From: Raoultibacter phocaeensis
GTDB lineage: Bacteria; Actinomycetota; Coriobacteriia; Coriobacteriales; Eggerthellaceae
Direction: 5' to 3'
DNA length: 64,000 nt
Assembly (NCBI RefSeq): GCF_901411515.1
Contig: NZ_CABDUX010000002.1
Coordinates: 1,116,001 to 1,180,000 of the forward strand
Below the pieces are notes generated by a model. The model made no database searches and was not told the origin of the DNA. It worked only from the letters and a program-made list of their open reading frames with translations. The position numbers and the translations under genes were made by a program. This document shows, one piece after another, positions 44,157 through 54,023 of the stretch. Each line of letters opens with the position of its first letter. Position 1 is the first letter of the stretch.

Positions 44157-46751
44157 CTAGATGATGCCCTGCTCTTTCAGAAGCGCGACCGCCTCCATCT
44201 TCGAATGCACGCCGAGCTTAGCGTAGACGTTGGCGAGATGCTTTTTCGCGGTATCGCGGGTTACGAACATGGCCTCGGCAGCCCGAGCGACGGTATAGCC
44301 CGACGCGATAAGCTTCACGACATCGGTTTCGCGATCGGTGAGATTCGCTCTCGTAGGATGGTAGGACCCGTGCGCAAGTTCGCGCAGAAGCGGACTTGCC
44401 GATTCCTGCTGCGCTTCGACTGCGCGAAGGGCAATCGACTGCACGTAGAGGGCGTTTCCACGCAAAAGCTCATCGAAACCGTAGAGGACGCACCGCTCGA
44501 GCGCCTGATCGAAATAGGATTCAGCGCGGTTGAACCGAGCTACCTTCTCCGAGAAGACCGCCGCAACAGCGAGCGCGTGTACCTTCAGATACCGCTCGTC
44601 TTCATCGATGTCTTCGGCAAACGAGCAGAGGTCCTCGTACTTGGCAATGCGGTCGAGGTGGTACGCCACCATGTATTCGAACAGCCGAACGTACTGCTTC
44701 GAAGCGCATACGGCGGCATGCTCGACAGCCTTGGTCCTGAACGCGTCGCAGTAGTCCTTCGCCATCGTAAACGTCGGGAATACGATGAGCGCGCCGAACT
44801 CGTTTGCCTTCATGGCGTTGAAAAACACCTGTTTCGCGGTACGGTCATTCAAGCGGTACAGCGTTTTCGCCCTCAGGGACTCCGCTTCGGCGAGCTTCTC
44901 GGGCACGATTCCGTCGCTTGAGGCGAATTCGAGCAGATCGTACGATTCGAGGACACCTTCGAAATCACCCCGCTCGTACAAGCGGATCATATCGGTGAGA
45001 AACGCATACGTGAGCATCGGCTTGAACCGTCGTTCGGAAGGCTCGTACAACCCGAGCGCCCTCTCGTTGTACTGGCGGGCTTCGTCGAGATACCCCAGGT
45101 TCGCGCATACCATCGCGAGGTTGCAGCATGCAGAGCACGTCAGCGTCTTGTTCCCGTAGCCGCTTTGCAGCTCGACCGTCTTGAGAAACGCCCGCTTCGC
45201 CGCAAGCGGGTCGCTGTCGCAGAACGCCGCCGCCTGCACCTGGCGCATCATGCCGCGCAGGTAAAACTCGTTTTCAGGCAGGCTCGCAAGAGCCTTTTCG
45301 GTGTAGAGGAGCATTCCTTCGGGTTCGTTTCGAAACGAAGCGAGGTAGGCGTTCTCCACCATGCAGAGCGCATAGAGGAAATCCTCTTCCCCATGAAGCC
45401 TGCTCATCGCGTGGGCGATGCAGGCGTCCGCCTTTTCGCTCATGTCGTTGAGCGCATAGGGCATGGCGAGGACCGCGCACACCATCGGGCTTCTGAACAG
45501 CTCGCTTTCGGGAAGAAACGAAGCCCATCGCACCACCGAATAGTGGTTGTCCGACATGTAGGCTGCCTGCCAGTTCTTGATGATCACCATCCGGATCTTC
45601 TCGTAGTCCCCGATGCGGGCGGACAATTCCACTACCGAGTCCACGTAATCGTTCTCCTCGAACCAATCGCGCGCCGCTCGGCATGCGGCTTCGATGCGAT
45701 CGCGACCGCATCGGGCAAGGCGCTCGTGGAGCATGTCGGCGAGCAGACGGTGGTAGCGGTACCAGTTTTCCCGATCTTCGCGCTCGACCTTCTCGATGAA
45801 GAGGTTGTTGCCCACGATGAAATCGAGGTTCTCCATCGCCTCCTGCTGCGTGCAGCCGCAGATGCGCTCGGCAAGCGGAAGGCAGAACGAACCGACGACC
45901 GAAGTCAGCACCATGAACTGCTGCAGCGAATCCGTAAGCCCGTGCAGCACTTCTTCGAACAGGTAGTCGTCGATGCTGCCCTTCGCCTTCGCAATCGCCT
46001 CGCCGAGACGGTCCTTCGCCTGGCCTTTACCGAGCAGCGATACGAGACGGTTGCCGGTGGGCCACCCGCGGGTGACGCGGTAGATGGCATCGATCTCATC
46101 GTGCGAGAAATCGAAGCCCATCTTCGCGAAGAACTCGGCGGTCTGGGTTTTCGAGAAGCACAAGTCGGCCTCGACTATCTCGTTCAGGCTCCCCTCGACC
46201 CTCATTTTCGACGTCGGGAACCGCAGCGTTTGCCGGGACGTGATGACAACGTGCGCGTTGGGGGGAACGCGCCGCATGAAGTAGCTCATGCTGTCGTTGA
46301 TTGCAGAAGAATCGTGCACGGTGTGGAAGTCTTCGAGAACGCACACGAAATCGCGGCCGTATTCGGCCATCTGGATGGCGAGCGCATCGATCACGGGCTT
46401 CATCGCCTCGGCGTCGTTGACAAGGCGCATCTCGTCGAACGCGCGGCATATCCCCTTGTCCGCAATACGCAAAGCGGCGGTAAGGTAGAGCCAGAACCGA
46501 TCGAGCGAGCGGTCTTCGGGTTCGAGCAGAAACCATGCGACCGGCACACCTTCGAGCGATCGCGTCCATGTGACGGTGCCCGTGGTTTTTCCGAAACCCG
46601 CCGACGAGACGATGGAGGTTAGAGGATGCGAAAGCGCTTTGTCGAGCTTTGCGACCAGCCCGCTGCGCTCGATGACGTTCGCCGTGAGCGAAGGTACGTT
46701 GATCTTGGACGGCACAATGACGATTTCGTTCGATGCTATGCTTTCACTCAC
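44157..46751 (-). CDS. MalT-like LuxR-family (STAND) transcriptional regulator
   Basis: 864-residue regulator. An N-terminal STAND NTPase has Walker A SSAGFGKTT (about 49-57) and a Walker-B-like VCVLEDFHTVHD. The winged-helix part (IDAIYRVTRGWPTGNRLVSLL, DYLFEEVLHGL) is followed by a long helical-repeat sensor region. A C-terminal LuxR helix-turn-helix covers about residues 805-860 (LTDRETDVVKLIASGYTVARAAEAMFVTRDTAKKHL). It starts at GTG 46751, with AAGGGGATG upstream. Members are activated by ligands bound to the repeat region. It lies directly upstream of the Mo-enzyme operon in the same direction, so it probably activates it in response to the enzyme's substrate. Confidence 0.93.
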   Translation of the reverse strand: MSESIASNEIVIVPSKINVPSLTANVIERSGLVAKLDKALSHPLTSIVSSAGFGKTTGTVTWTRSLEGVPVAWFLLEPEDRSLDRFWLYLTAALRIADKGICRAFDEMRLVNDAEAMKPVIDALAIQMAEYGRDFVCVLEDFHTVHDSSAINDSMSYFMRRVPPNAHVVITSRQTLRFPTSKMRVEGSLNEIVEADLCFSKTQTAEFFAKMGFDFSHDEIDAIYRVTRGWPTGNRLVSLLGKGQAKDRLGEAIAKAKGSIDDYLFEEVLHGLTDSLQQFMVLTSVVGSFCLPLAERICGCTQQEAMENLDFIVGNNLFIEKVEREDRENWYRYHRLLADMLHERLARCGRDRIEAACRAARDWFEENDYVDSVVELSARIGDYEKIRMVIIKNWQAAYMSDNHYSVVRWASFLPESELFRSPMVCAVLAMPYALNDMSEKADACIAHAMSRLHGEEDFLYALCMVENAYLASFRNEPEGMLLYTEKALASLPENEFYLRGMMRQVQAAAFCDSDPLAAKRAFLKTVELQSGYGNKTLTCSACCNLAMVCANLGYLDEARQYNERALGLYEPSERRFKPMLTYAFLTDMIRLYERGDFEGVLESYDLLEFASSDGIVPEKLAEAESLRAKTLYRLNDRTAKQVFFNAMKANEFGALIVFPTFTMAKDYCDAFRTKAVEHAAVCASKQYVRLFEYMVAYHLDRIAKYEDLCSFAEDIDEDERYLKVHALAVAAVFSEKVARFNRAESYFDQALERCVLYGFDELLRGNALYVQSIALRAVEAQQESASPLLRELAHGSYHPTRANLTDRETDVVKLIASGYTVARAAEAMFVTRDTAKKHLANVYAKLGVHSKMEAVALLKEQGII

Positions 46752-46951
46752 TGCAACATCCCCTTACTGCAGCTGATTCGATGCCCAAAACCGCAAGCAT
46801 CGACGTTTCCCTCACGCTATTGTAGCAAATTACACGACTGCGGGCCCGCACGCTTCCGCACGCGACCAGTGGGCGCGAGAGGTCTGATCAGCAAGACCGC
46901 ATCGAGAATCAGCCTTGCCCGAGACGCTGCGGCTTTGCTCGCGCATCGCAC

Positions 46952-46982
46952 AAAAAACGCCCCGGCCACTACAGCCGGGGCG
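46952..46982 (-). terminator. Rho-independent terminator of ppdK
   Basis: Nine-base perfect GC stem (46958-46966 with 46974-46982) followed by six T on the minus strand, about 55 bases after the ppdK stop. The rest of the 46752-47036 gap shows no gene. Confidence 0.88.
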
Positions 46983-47036
46983 CCTATGGGTTTTTCCGTC
47001 GCGCGAACCGCGTGCTCTCGCCGCGCGTATGCGAAC

Positions 47037-49775
47037 TTACTTGTCGCGCGTGTTGCCCATCTTCTCCTCGAGGGCAGCCTGAGCAGCCGCGAGGCGGGCA
47101 AGCGGCACGCGGTACGGCGAGCAGCTGACGTAGGTAAGGCCGATTTTGTGGAACGTCTTCACCGAATCAGGATCGCCGCCGTGTTCGCCGCAGACGCCGA
47201 GCGTGATATCGGGGTTGGTCTCGCGGCCTTTCGAGCAGCCCATGTCGACAAGCGCCGCAACGCCCGGATCGACGGTCTCGAACGGGTTGTACGGAAGCAG
47301 ACGGCGCTCGAGGTAGCGCGGGATGAACTTCGATTCGACGTCGTCGCGCGAGAAGCCGAACGTCGTCTGCGTGAGGTCGTTGGTGCCGAAGCTGAAGAAG
47401 TCGGCTTTCGTGGCGATCTCATCGGCCGTGACGGCGGCGCGCGGCAGCTCGATCATGGTTCCGATCGGGATATCGAGCGCAATGCCCTCCTCCTCGGACA
47501 CTTGGGCGATGACGGCCTCGGCTTCTTCGCGCAGCACAGTGAGCTCGGGCAGCACCGAAACGAGCGGGATCATGATCTCGGGCTTGGGATCGAGTCCCTC
47601 TTTCTTGAGGCGGGCAGCCGCCGTGGTGATGGCGCGCACCTGCATGGCGGGAAGCTCAGGATACAGGATCGCAAGACGGCACCCGCGAAGGCCCAGCATC
47701 GGATTCGCCTCGGCCATAGCGTCCACTTGGCCCAAAAGCTTGCGCTTCGCAGCGATGTCGGAGGCGGCGGCGCCGGTTGCCTCCATGCGCGCGATCTCCA
47801 CATCGAGCTCGCGCGGGCTTTCGAGGAACTCGTGCAGCGGCGGATCGAGCAAACGCACGATAACCGGAAGCCCGTCCATGGCCTTGAACATGCCGTAGAA
47901 ATCGCCCGTCTGAGCGGCGAGCAGGTCGGATAGCGCCTTCTCGCGCACTGCTGGATCGTCGGTGAGGATGAACGACTGGATGATCTGCTTGCGGTCACCG
48001 AGGAACATATGCTCGGTACGGCACAGTCCGATGCCCGTCGCGCCGAAGGAGCGCGAAAGCTCGGCATCCTCGGGATTGTCTGCGTTGGCGCGCACGCCCA
48101 TGGTGCGGAACTCGTCGGCCCATTCGAGGATCGTATCGAGGTCGCCCGTGAGCTCGGGCAGCACGAGCTCGACCGCGCCGAGAACGACGATGCCCGTCGT
48201 GCCGTCGATCGAGATCATATCGCCTTCTTTGATGACGACGTCGGATCCGGCGACTTCGGCCTGCTTCTTCTCTGCGTCGATCTTGAGCGCTTCGACGCCG
48301 CAGACGCACGGGGTGCCCATACCGCGGGCGATGACGGCCGCATGCGAGGTCTTGCCGCCGTGCGAGGTCAGGATGCCTTCGGCGGCGATCATGCCAGCGA
48401 GATCGTCGGGATTGGTCTCCCAGCGCACGAGCACGCACTTGCGGCCCGCTTCGGCGACGGCCACCGCGTCGGCAGCCGAGAACACCGCTTCGCCGACAGC
48501 GGCGCCGGGGCTTGCGTTCAGGCCCTTGGCGAGCACGTCGTAATCGGCGGTCTTGTCGAACTGCGGATGCAGCAGCTGGTCGAGCTGCTCGGGATCGACG
48601 CGCATGACGGCCTCTTCCTTGGTGATGAGGCCTTCCTTTTCCATTTCGATGGCAATGTGGAGCGCGGCGGCGGCGGTGCGCTTGCCCACGCGGGTCTGCA
48701 GCATCCAGAGCTTGCCCTGCTCGATCGTGAACTCGATGTCGCACATGTCGCGGAAATGGTTCTCAAGGGTGACGAACACCTCTTCGAGCTCGCGTCCCGC
48801 ATCTTCGAGACCCGCGACGTGCTTCAAATCGGCGATGGGGCTCGTGTTGCGGATGCCCGCCACCACGTCTTCGCCCTGGGCGTTCACGAGGTAGTCGCCG
48901 TAGAATTCCTTCTCACCATTGGCGGGGGTGCGCGTGAACGCGACGCCGGTTGCAGACGTTTCGCCCTTGTTGCCGAACACCATCGACTGCACGTTCACAG
49001 CGGTGCCGAGATCGTCAGCGATTTTGTTCTGCTTGCGGTACAGCGTGGCGCGCGGGTTGTTCCAGCTGCCGAATACCGCTTCGATTGCGAGGCGCAGCTG
49101 CACGTCGGGATCTTGCGGGAAGGAAGCTTTGCCGTCCGAGACGAGCGAGGGATACTCGGCCACGTCGACGTTGTCGGAGAAAATCTGCTTGAACTCGCTC
49201 ACGAGCTCCTGCAAATCCTCGGCGGTGAGATCGGTATCGGATTTGACGCCGCGGGCGTTCTTCATGGCCGTGATAGCGTTTTCGAACAGATCGCCGTCAA
49301 GCCCCATGACCACGCCGGAGAACATCTGGATGAAGCGACGGTAGGAGTCCCAGGCGAAGCGGGGGTTGTCGGTTTGCTTGATGAGGCCGTTGATCGACTC
49401 GTCGTTCAAACCGAGGTTCAAAACGGTGTCCATCATACCCGGCATCGACATCGGAGCGCCGCTGCGAACGGAGACGAGCAGCGGATCTTCGGCATCGCCG
49501 ATCTTCTTTCCCATGCGGGTTTCGAGATCCTCGCGGTACTCCTCGATGGTGTCCAAAGCGCCCTCGGGCCACGTGTTGTCGGCGTTGGCGTACTCCATGC
49601 ATGTTTGACACGAGATGGTGAATCCCGGAGGCACCGGCAGGCCTATGTTGGCCATTTCGGCGAGGTTCGCGCCTTTGCCGCCCAGAACCGCCTTCATGTT
49701 CGTGTTGCCCTCGGTCACGTTGTTGCCTTGTGCGTCCTTGCCGAACGCGTAGACGCGCTTAACTTCTTCGGTCAC
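47037..49775 (-). CDS. ppdK: Pyruvate phosphate dikinase
   Basis: Interconverts pyruvate, ATP and phosphate with PEP, AMP and pyrophosphate; in anaerobes it runs glycolysis or gluconeogenesis. In 912 residues the N-terminal ATP-grasp domain (GGKGANLAEMANIGLPVPPGFT, VSVRSGAPMSMPGMMDTVLN) is followed by the phospho-His swivelling domain, TSHAAVIARGMG with His478, and the C-terminal PEP barrel (GLCRTEHMF, SFGTNDLTQTTFGFSRDD, and the catalytic Cys in LGVCGEHGG). Thr476, two before the His, is the site phosphorylated by the regulatory kinase encoded just upstream. GTG 49775 follows AAGGAG. Confidence 0.97.
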   Translation of the reverse strand: MTEEVKRVYAFGKDAQGNNVTEGNTNMKAVLGGKGANLAEMANIGLPVPPGFTISCQTCMEYANADNTWPEGALDTIEEYREDLETRMGKKIGDAEDPLLVSVRSGAPMSMPGMMDTVLNLGLNDESINGLIKQTDNPRFAWDSYRRFIQMFSGVVMGLDGDLFENAITAMKNARGVKSDTDLTAEDLQELVSEFKQIFSDNVDVAEYPSLVSDGKASFPQDPDVQLRLAIEAVFGSWNNPRATLYRKQNKIADDLGTAVNVQSMVFGNKGETSATGVAFTRTPANGEKEFYGDYLVNAQGEDVVAGIRNTSPIADLKHVAGLEDAGRELEEVFVTLENHFRDMCDIEFTIEQGKLWMLQTRVGKRTAAAALHIAIEMEKEGLITKEEAVMRVDPEQLDQLLHPQFDKTADYDVLAKGLNASPGAAVGEAVFSAADAVAVAEAGRKCVLVRWETNPDDLAGMIAAEGILTSHGGKTSHAAVIARGMGTPCVCGVEALKIDAEKKQAEVAGSDVVIKEGDMISIDGTTGIVVLGAVELVLPELTGDLDTILEWADEFRTMGVRANADNPEDAELSRSFGATGIGLCRTEHMFLGDRKQIIQSFILTDDPAVREKALSDLLAAQTGDFYGMFKAMDGLPVIVRLLDPPLHEFLESPRELDVEIARMEATGAAASDIAAKRKLLGQVDAMAEANPMLGLRGCRLAILYPELPAMQVRAITTAAARLKKEGLDPKPEIMIPLVSVLPELTVLREEAEAVIAQVSEEEGIALDIPIGTMIELPRAAVTADEIATKADFFSFGTNDLTQTTFGFSRDDVESKFIPRYLERRLLPYNPFETVDPGVAALVDMGCSKGRETNPDITLGVCGEHGGDPDSVKTFHKIGLTYVSCSPYRVPLARLAAAQAALEEKMGNTRDK

Positions 49776-49885
49776 CTTTTTTCTCCTTAGCGCTTGGTTG
49801 CCAAAACACACACCACGTACTCATTATGAACCAAAGCCCCCTTGACAGGCCCCCGTTCATCATATCAGCAGAGGTCGGGCGCTCT

Positions 49886-49916
49886 TTTATAGTACCGCAA
49901 ACAGGCCTCGTCTCAA
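49886..49916 (-). promoter_or_regulatory. Candidate ppdK promoter
   Basis: On the minus strand TTGAGA (49911-49916) is followed after 16 bases by TACTAT (49889-49894), overlapping TATAAA. It lies in the 277-base gap between ppsR and ppdK and would give a leader of about 105 bases. Confidence 0.4.
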
Positions 49917-50052
49917 TGCCATCCGAGCGCTCTGCGGCGCACCTGTACGGCAGACGGGCAGACAACGGCTTCGAGCGGCTTTGTGCAGAGACACCGAGAA
50001 ATCGATCGTCGACAAACCGGGCGAAAGGGCCATCCCGCACACGGCACGCACC

Positions 50053-50940
50053 CTATATGAGCACGTCGCTCGAAACGGGATGTACGCGCTCGTAGTAGCG
50101 CAGGATCTCCTGGGCGGTTTCCTCGACGGCGCGGTTGTCGGTGCGCACGACGATGCAACCGAGCCGGCGCATGAGCGCCCTCGACTCCTCGAGGTCGCGG
50201 TGCACCTCTTCAGGGTCGGCGTAGCTCGCCGCCACCGCGCTCGCGTTGCCGAGGCGGCGCTGGCGGATGTTGATGAGCACTTCGGGCGTCGTCATGAGCC
50301 CGAACAAGCGGGTCGAATCGACGTCTTCGAGTTCGCGCGGGGGATCGGTATGGAGATCGAGCGGGATGTTCGCCACTTTATGCCCCTGCTGCGCAAGGTA
50401 GATGGAAAGCGGCGTCTTCGAGGTGCGCGACACACCGATGAGCACGATGTCCGCCTGCGTGAGATCCTGCGGGTTGCGGCCGTCGTCATGGGCGATCGTG
50501 AACTCGAGCGCGGCGATGCGCCTGAAGTAGTTCTCGTCGGCAACGTGCAGACCACCCGGCTTCGTAGACGGCGCGAGCCCGCTTACCTCCGCAATGGCGT
50601 CGATCGCCGCCGACAGAAGATCGACGGCGACGATGTTGGGGTGCTTTTCGACGTAGACCTTGAGCTGAAGGCGAAGCGTCTCGTCGACAAGCGTGTAGAA
50701 GACGAGCAAACGGTCGGATCCAAGCACCTCCAAATGATGCGCCCCGTGCTCTTCGAAGAACAGCTTGATGTCCGAAAACTCGTTCACCTTCGGCAGTACT
50801 TCGATGCAGGGATCGGTGACGCCGAACTGGCTCGTAGCCGCACGGGCGACGGCCTGCGCCGTCAAGCCCACCGAATCGCTGATAACGTGGATGGTGGGAA
50901 GCGGCGTCGTGTTATCGACCGTGACAGGTTCGAGCACCAT
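50053..50940 (-). CDS. ppsR: Pyruvate phosphate dikinase regulatory protein
   Basis: Bifunctional Ser/Thr kinase and phosphorylase (PSRP/DUF299) that inactivates PPDK by ADP-dependent phosphorylation of the Thr near its catalytic His, and reverses it with phosphate. Family marks in 295 residues are IHVISDSVGLTAQAVARAA, the P-loop-like GVSRTSKTPLSIYLAQQGHKVANIPL, and LFGLMTTPEVLINIRQRRL. ATG 50940 follows GGAAGGTAG, directly after glyS. Its place next to ppdK fixes the target. PEP synthase regulators are homologous, but no PEP synthase is nearby. Confidence 0.95.
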   Translation of the reverse strand: MVLEPVTVDNTTPLPTIHVISDSVGLTAQAVARAATSQFGVTDPCIEVLPKVNEFSDIKLFFEEHGAHHLEVLGSDRLLVFYTLVDETLRLQLKVYVEKHPNIVAVDLLSAAIDAIAEVSGLAPSTKPGGLHVADENYFRRIAALEFTIAHDDGRNPQDLTQADIVLIGVSRTSKTPLSIYLAQQGHKVANIPLDLHTDPPRELEDVDSTRLFGLMTTPEVLINIRQRRLGNASAVAASYADPEEVHRDLEESRALMRRLGCIVVRTDNRAVEETAQEILRYYERVHPVSSDVLI

Positions 50941-50944
50941 TGGG

Positions 50945-53032
50945 CTACCTTCCGAGTTTCGCCATCTTGCCGAAATCGGCAACCTGCGAAAACACTCCGA
51001 CGAAGCGGTTGAGCAATCTGAGGCGGTTGTTCTTGAGCTTGTCGTCCTCGTCCATGATGAGCACGTCTTCGAAGAAGCGGTCGATGGGCGCGCGCAGCGC
51101 GGCAAGCTCGCGAAGCGCCGTCGCGTACTCGTTTTCCGCAAGCGCGGCATCCACCTTGGCGCGCACGTCCGAAAGGGCGGTTGCAAGCGATGTTTCGGCA
51201 TCGCCCATGAGCGCCCGATCCACCTCGTCGCCAAGCGATGCGTCTCGCAGATTGTTCGCACGGGCATACGCGATTGCAAGATCGTCCATCACGTCAGCCA
51301 TGCCTTCGCGCGCAGATTGCAGGGCGGAAACGCGCGCGATGATCTCGGCAGGCTCGGTCGCGCCGGTCGCGAGCACCGCGTCGACCACATCGGAAGCGCT
51401 GCCGCCGTCTCGCAGCATCACCTTCGTCCGCGTGACGAAGAACTCCGCAACCTCGCGCGCCACCGCATCGCGGTCGAACTCGACGGCGGCATACGTATCG
51501 AGTGACGAGGAAATCGCGGAGTCGAGCGAGACGGGAAGCCCTGAGGCGAGCATGTTCACGATGCCGATGGCGGCACGGCGCAGCGCGAAGGGGTCGGACG
51601 AGCCGGTGGGGCCCTGGCCTACGGCGAACAGCCCGCAGATGGTGTCGAGCTTATCGGCCATGGCAACGACTCTGCCGACCGTGCTCTCAGGCATGTCGTC
51701 GCCCGCGAAACGCGGACGGTACTGATCGGCGATAGCACGCGCAACCTGGGCGGTTTCACCTGAGGCTTCGGCGTAGTACGCACCCATGATGCCCTGGACG
51801 CTCGTGAATTCGACGACGGCGTTGCTCACGAGGTCGGCTTTGCTCAGATACGCGGCACGATGCGCATCGGCGGCGTCTTCGGCGGATAGCCCCGCATCGG
51901 CTGCGAGCTCGTCGGCAAGGCGCACGACGCGTTCGGTCTTCGCCTTCATCGTACCGAGCGATTCCTGGAACACGACCTCGTCGAGCCTTTCGACGTAGCG
52001 GTCGAGCGGCACTTTGAGATCCTCTTCGTAGAAGAACTTCGCATCGGCAAGGCGCGCCCGCACCACGCGCTCGTTGCCGTCTTGGATGGTAGAGGCGCAG
52101 TCGGGATTGCCGTTCGTCACGACGATGAAGCGGTTCGTGAGCTTCTTATCGGCATCGTAGAGCGGGAAGTAGCGCTGGTGCATGAGCATCGCGTCGACGA
52201 TGATCTCTTCGGGTACGCGCAGAAACTCCTCGTCGAACGAGCCCACGAGCACCGTCGGGTACTCTGCGAGGTTGATCACTTCAGTCAGCGTCTTCTGCGG
52301 CAGCTCGGCGGTAAAGCCGGTCTCGCGCTCGACAGCTGCAACGCCGGCGCGGATGGCCTCTTCGCGCAGCGCTTCGCTCGGCACGACGTACGCGTTCGAG
52401 ATGACGTCGATGAGCTTTTCAGCCGATGCGACCGTATGGGGGCCGGGTGCCAAAAACCGGTGGCCGTGCGTCGTGTCGCCGGCAACGAGGTTCGCGAACG
52501 TAACCGGTACGACCTCGGTTCCGTATAGGGCCACAAGCCAGCGGACGGGGCGCGAGAAGTATACGCTTTGGGTGCCCCACCTGCACGACTTCGGCCACGA
52601 GATCGCCTCGATGAGGCCGCCGAGCACCTCGGGCAGAAGATCGATGACCGAACGTGCCGGAATGCTCTTTTTCGCATACACGTACTCGATGCCGTCGACT
52701 GTCCTGCGCTCGAGTTCGTCGACCGAAACGCCCTTTCCGCGCGCGAATCCTTCGGCGGCCTTCGTGGGCTCGCCCTCGGCGTCGAACGCGATTTTGACGG
52801 ACGGTCCCTTGTGCTCTTCGACGAGCGACTCGGTCTGCTCGGCCACCTCTTCGACAACGGCGATCAGACGACGCGGCGTCGAATACACGGCGGTCGTTCC
52901 GTGCGGTATGCGCACAGCGTCGAGGGCGTCGGGCACGAGCGATTCGAGCTGCTTGGTCGCGTTTTTAAGATCGAAAGCGGGGATTTCCTCGGTTCCGATC
53001 TCGAATGCGAGAGTGCGCGCGTTCTCTTTCAT
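50945..53032 (-). CDS. glyS: Glycyl-tRNA synthetase beta subunit
   Basis: tRNA-recognising subunit of the bacterial alpha2-beta2 glycyl-tRNA synthetase. In 695 residues the start LAFEIGTEEIPAFDL, the block FSRPVRWLVALYG, VLVGSFDEEFLRVPEEII with MHQRYFPLYD, an HD-like segment (AAYLSKADLVSNAVVEFTSVQGIMGAYYA), and a C-terminal anticodon-binding-like region (RFFEDVLIMDEDDKLKNNRLRLLNRF) are all present. ATG 53032 is behind AAGGGGAG; glyQ ends immediately before. It overlaps neither neighbour and leads directly into ppsR. Confidence 0.97.
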   Translation of the reverse strand: MKENARTLAFEIGTEEIPAFDLKNATKQLESLVPDALDAVRIPHGTTAVYSTPRRLIAVVEEVAEQTESLVEEHKGPSVKIAFDAEGEPTKAAEGFARGKGVSVDELERRTVDGIEYVYAKKSIPARSVIDLLPEVLGGLIEAISWPKSCRWGTQSVYFSRPVRWLVALYGTEVVPVTFANLVAGDTTHGHRFLAPGPHTVASAEKLIDVISNAYVVPSEALREEAIRAGVAAVERETGFTAELPQKTLTEVINLAEYPTVLVGSFDEEFLRVPEEIIVDAMLMHQRYFPLYDADKKLTNRFIVVTNGNPDCASTIQDGNERVVRARLADAKFFYEEDLKVPLDRYVERLDEVVFQESLGTMKAKTERVVRLADELAADAGLSAEDAADAHRAAYLSKADLVSNAVVEFTSVQGIMGAYYAEASGETAQVARAIADQYRPRFAGDDMPESTVGRVVAMADKLDTICGLFAVGQGPTGSSDPFALRRAAIGIVNMLASGLPVSLDSAISSSLDTYAAVEFDRDAVAREVAEFFVTRTKVMLRDGGSASDVVDAVLATGATEPAEIIARVSALQSAREGMADVMDDLAIAYARANNLRDASLGDEVDRALMGDAETSLATALSDVRAKVDAALAENEYATALRELAALRAPIDRFFEDVLIMDEDDKLKNNRLRLLNRFVGVFSQVADFGKMAKLGR

Positions 53033-53033
53033 G

Positions 53034-53981
53034 CTACTCCCCTTCCTCTTCCTCGTCGCCGACCGGAGCCTGGCCCACCACGTGCTCAAGATACGAGGCG
53101 CACACCGCTTTGGCGAGCGTGCGGACGCGCAGGATGTAGGCCATGCGCTCGGTCGCGGAAATCACGCCGCGGGCGTCGAGCAGGTTGAAGGCGTGGCAGC
53201 ATTTGAGCACGCTGTCATAGGCGGGAAGCGGAAGCCCCGCATCGAGCACGCGCATGCATTCGCGCTCGCGCTCGTTGAATTCCTGGAACAGAAACTCGGT
53301 GTCGGCAACCTCGAAGTTGTATGCCGAGTATTCGCGCTCGTTTTCGAGGAACACATCGCCGTACGTGAATACGACTCCGTCAGCGCCGCGGCTCCATACG
53401 ATGTCGTAGATGGAATCGACGCCCTGGATGTACATGGTCAGGCGTTCGAGCCCGTAGGCGATCTCGACGGGGACGGGATTGCATTCGAAGCCGCCGACCT
53501 GCTGGAAGTACGTGAACTGCGTAACCTCCATGCCGTCGATCCACACTTCCCAGCCAAGCCCCCATGCACCGAGCGTAGGGCTTTCCCAATCGTCCTCGAC
53601 GAAGCGCACGTCATGGGCGTCCACGTCGATGCCGATGGCGCGCAAGGATCCCAGGTACAGATCCTGGATGTTGTCCGGGGAGGGTTTGATGAGCACCTGG
53701 AACTGGTAGTAGTGCTGCAAGCGGTTCGGGTTCTCGCCGTAGCGTCCGTCGGTCGGACGGCGGCAGCCCTGCACGTATCCCGTACGCCACGTGTCGGGAC
53801 CGAGAGACCTGAGCGTCGTGGCGGGCGCGTTCGTACCGGCTCCCACCTCGTTGTCGTAGGGCTGCAGGATGACGCAGCCGGCGCTTGCCCAATATTGCTG
53901 CAGACCCATAATGACGTCTTGGAACGTCGGGGGCAGCGCTTCTTGCGTGCGGTCGGTCGCCGAATCGTTTGGTGATGCCAT
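53034..53981 (-). CDS. glyQ: Glycyl-tRNA synthetase alpha subunit
   Basis: Catalytic subunit that activates glycine and charges tRNA-Gly together with GlyS. The 315 residues contain the family start [70 protein letters not shown] and [23 protein letters not shown] 53981 follows GAGGAG. The gene starts 42 bases after lepB, so no T-box leader fits between them. It is probably read from the ribosomal-protein operon upstream or from a weak local promoter. Confidence 0.97.
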   Translation of the reverse strand: MASPNDSATDRTQEALPPTFQDVIMGLQQYWASAGCVILQPYDNEVGAGTNAPATTLRSLGPDTWRTGYVQGCRRPTDGRYGENPNRLQHYYQFQVLIKPSPDNIQDLYLGSLRAIGIDVDAHDVRFVEDDWESPTLGAWGLGWEVWIDGMEVTQFTYFQQVGGFECNPVPVEIAYGLERLTMYIQGVDSIYDIVWSRGADGVVFTYGDVFLENEREYSAYNFEVADTEFLFQEFNERERECMRVLDAGLPLPAYDSVLKCCHAFNLLDARGVISATERMAYILRVRTLAKAVCASYLEHVVGQAPVGDEEEEGE

Positions 53982-54023
53982 GGTTCTCCTCGTGTCCTTG
54001 GTTCGTACCTTTTCCGATGAGCC

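Noticed and set aside
48009-49790. 593-codon plus-strand ORF opposite ppdK
   Set aside because: Shadow frame of a clearly conserved gene.
53982-54023. T-box riboswitch before glyQS
   Set aside because: Only 42 bases separate lepB and glyQ, too short for a T-box leader.
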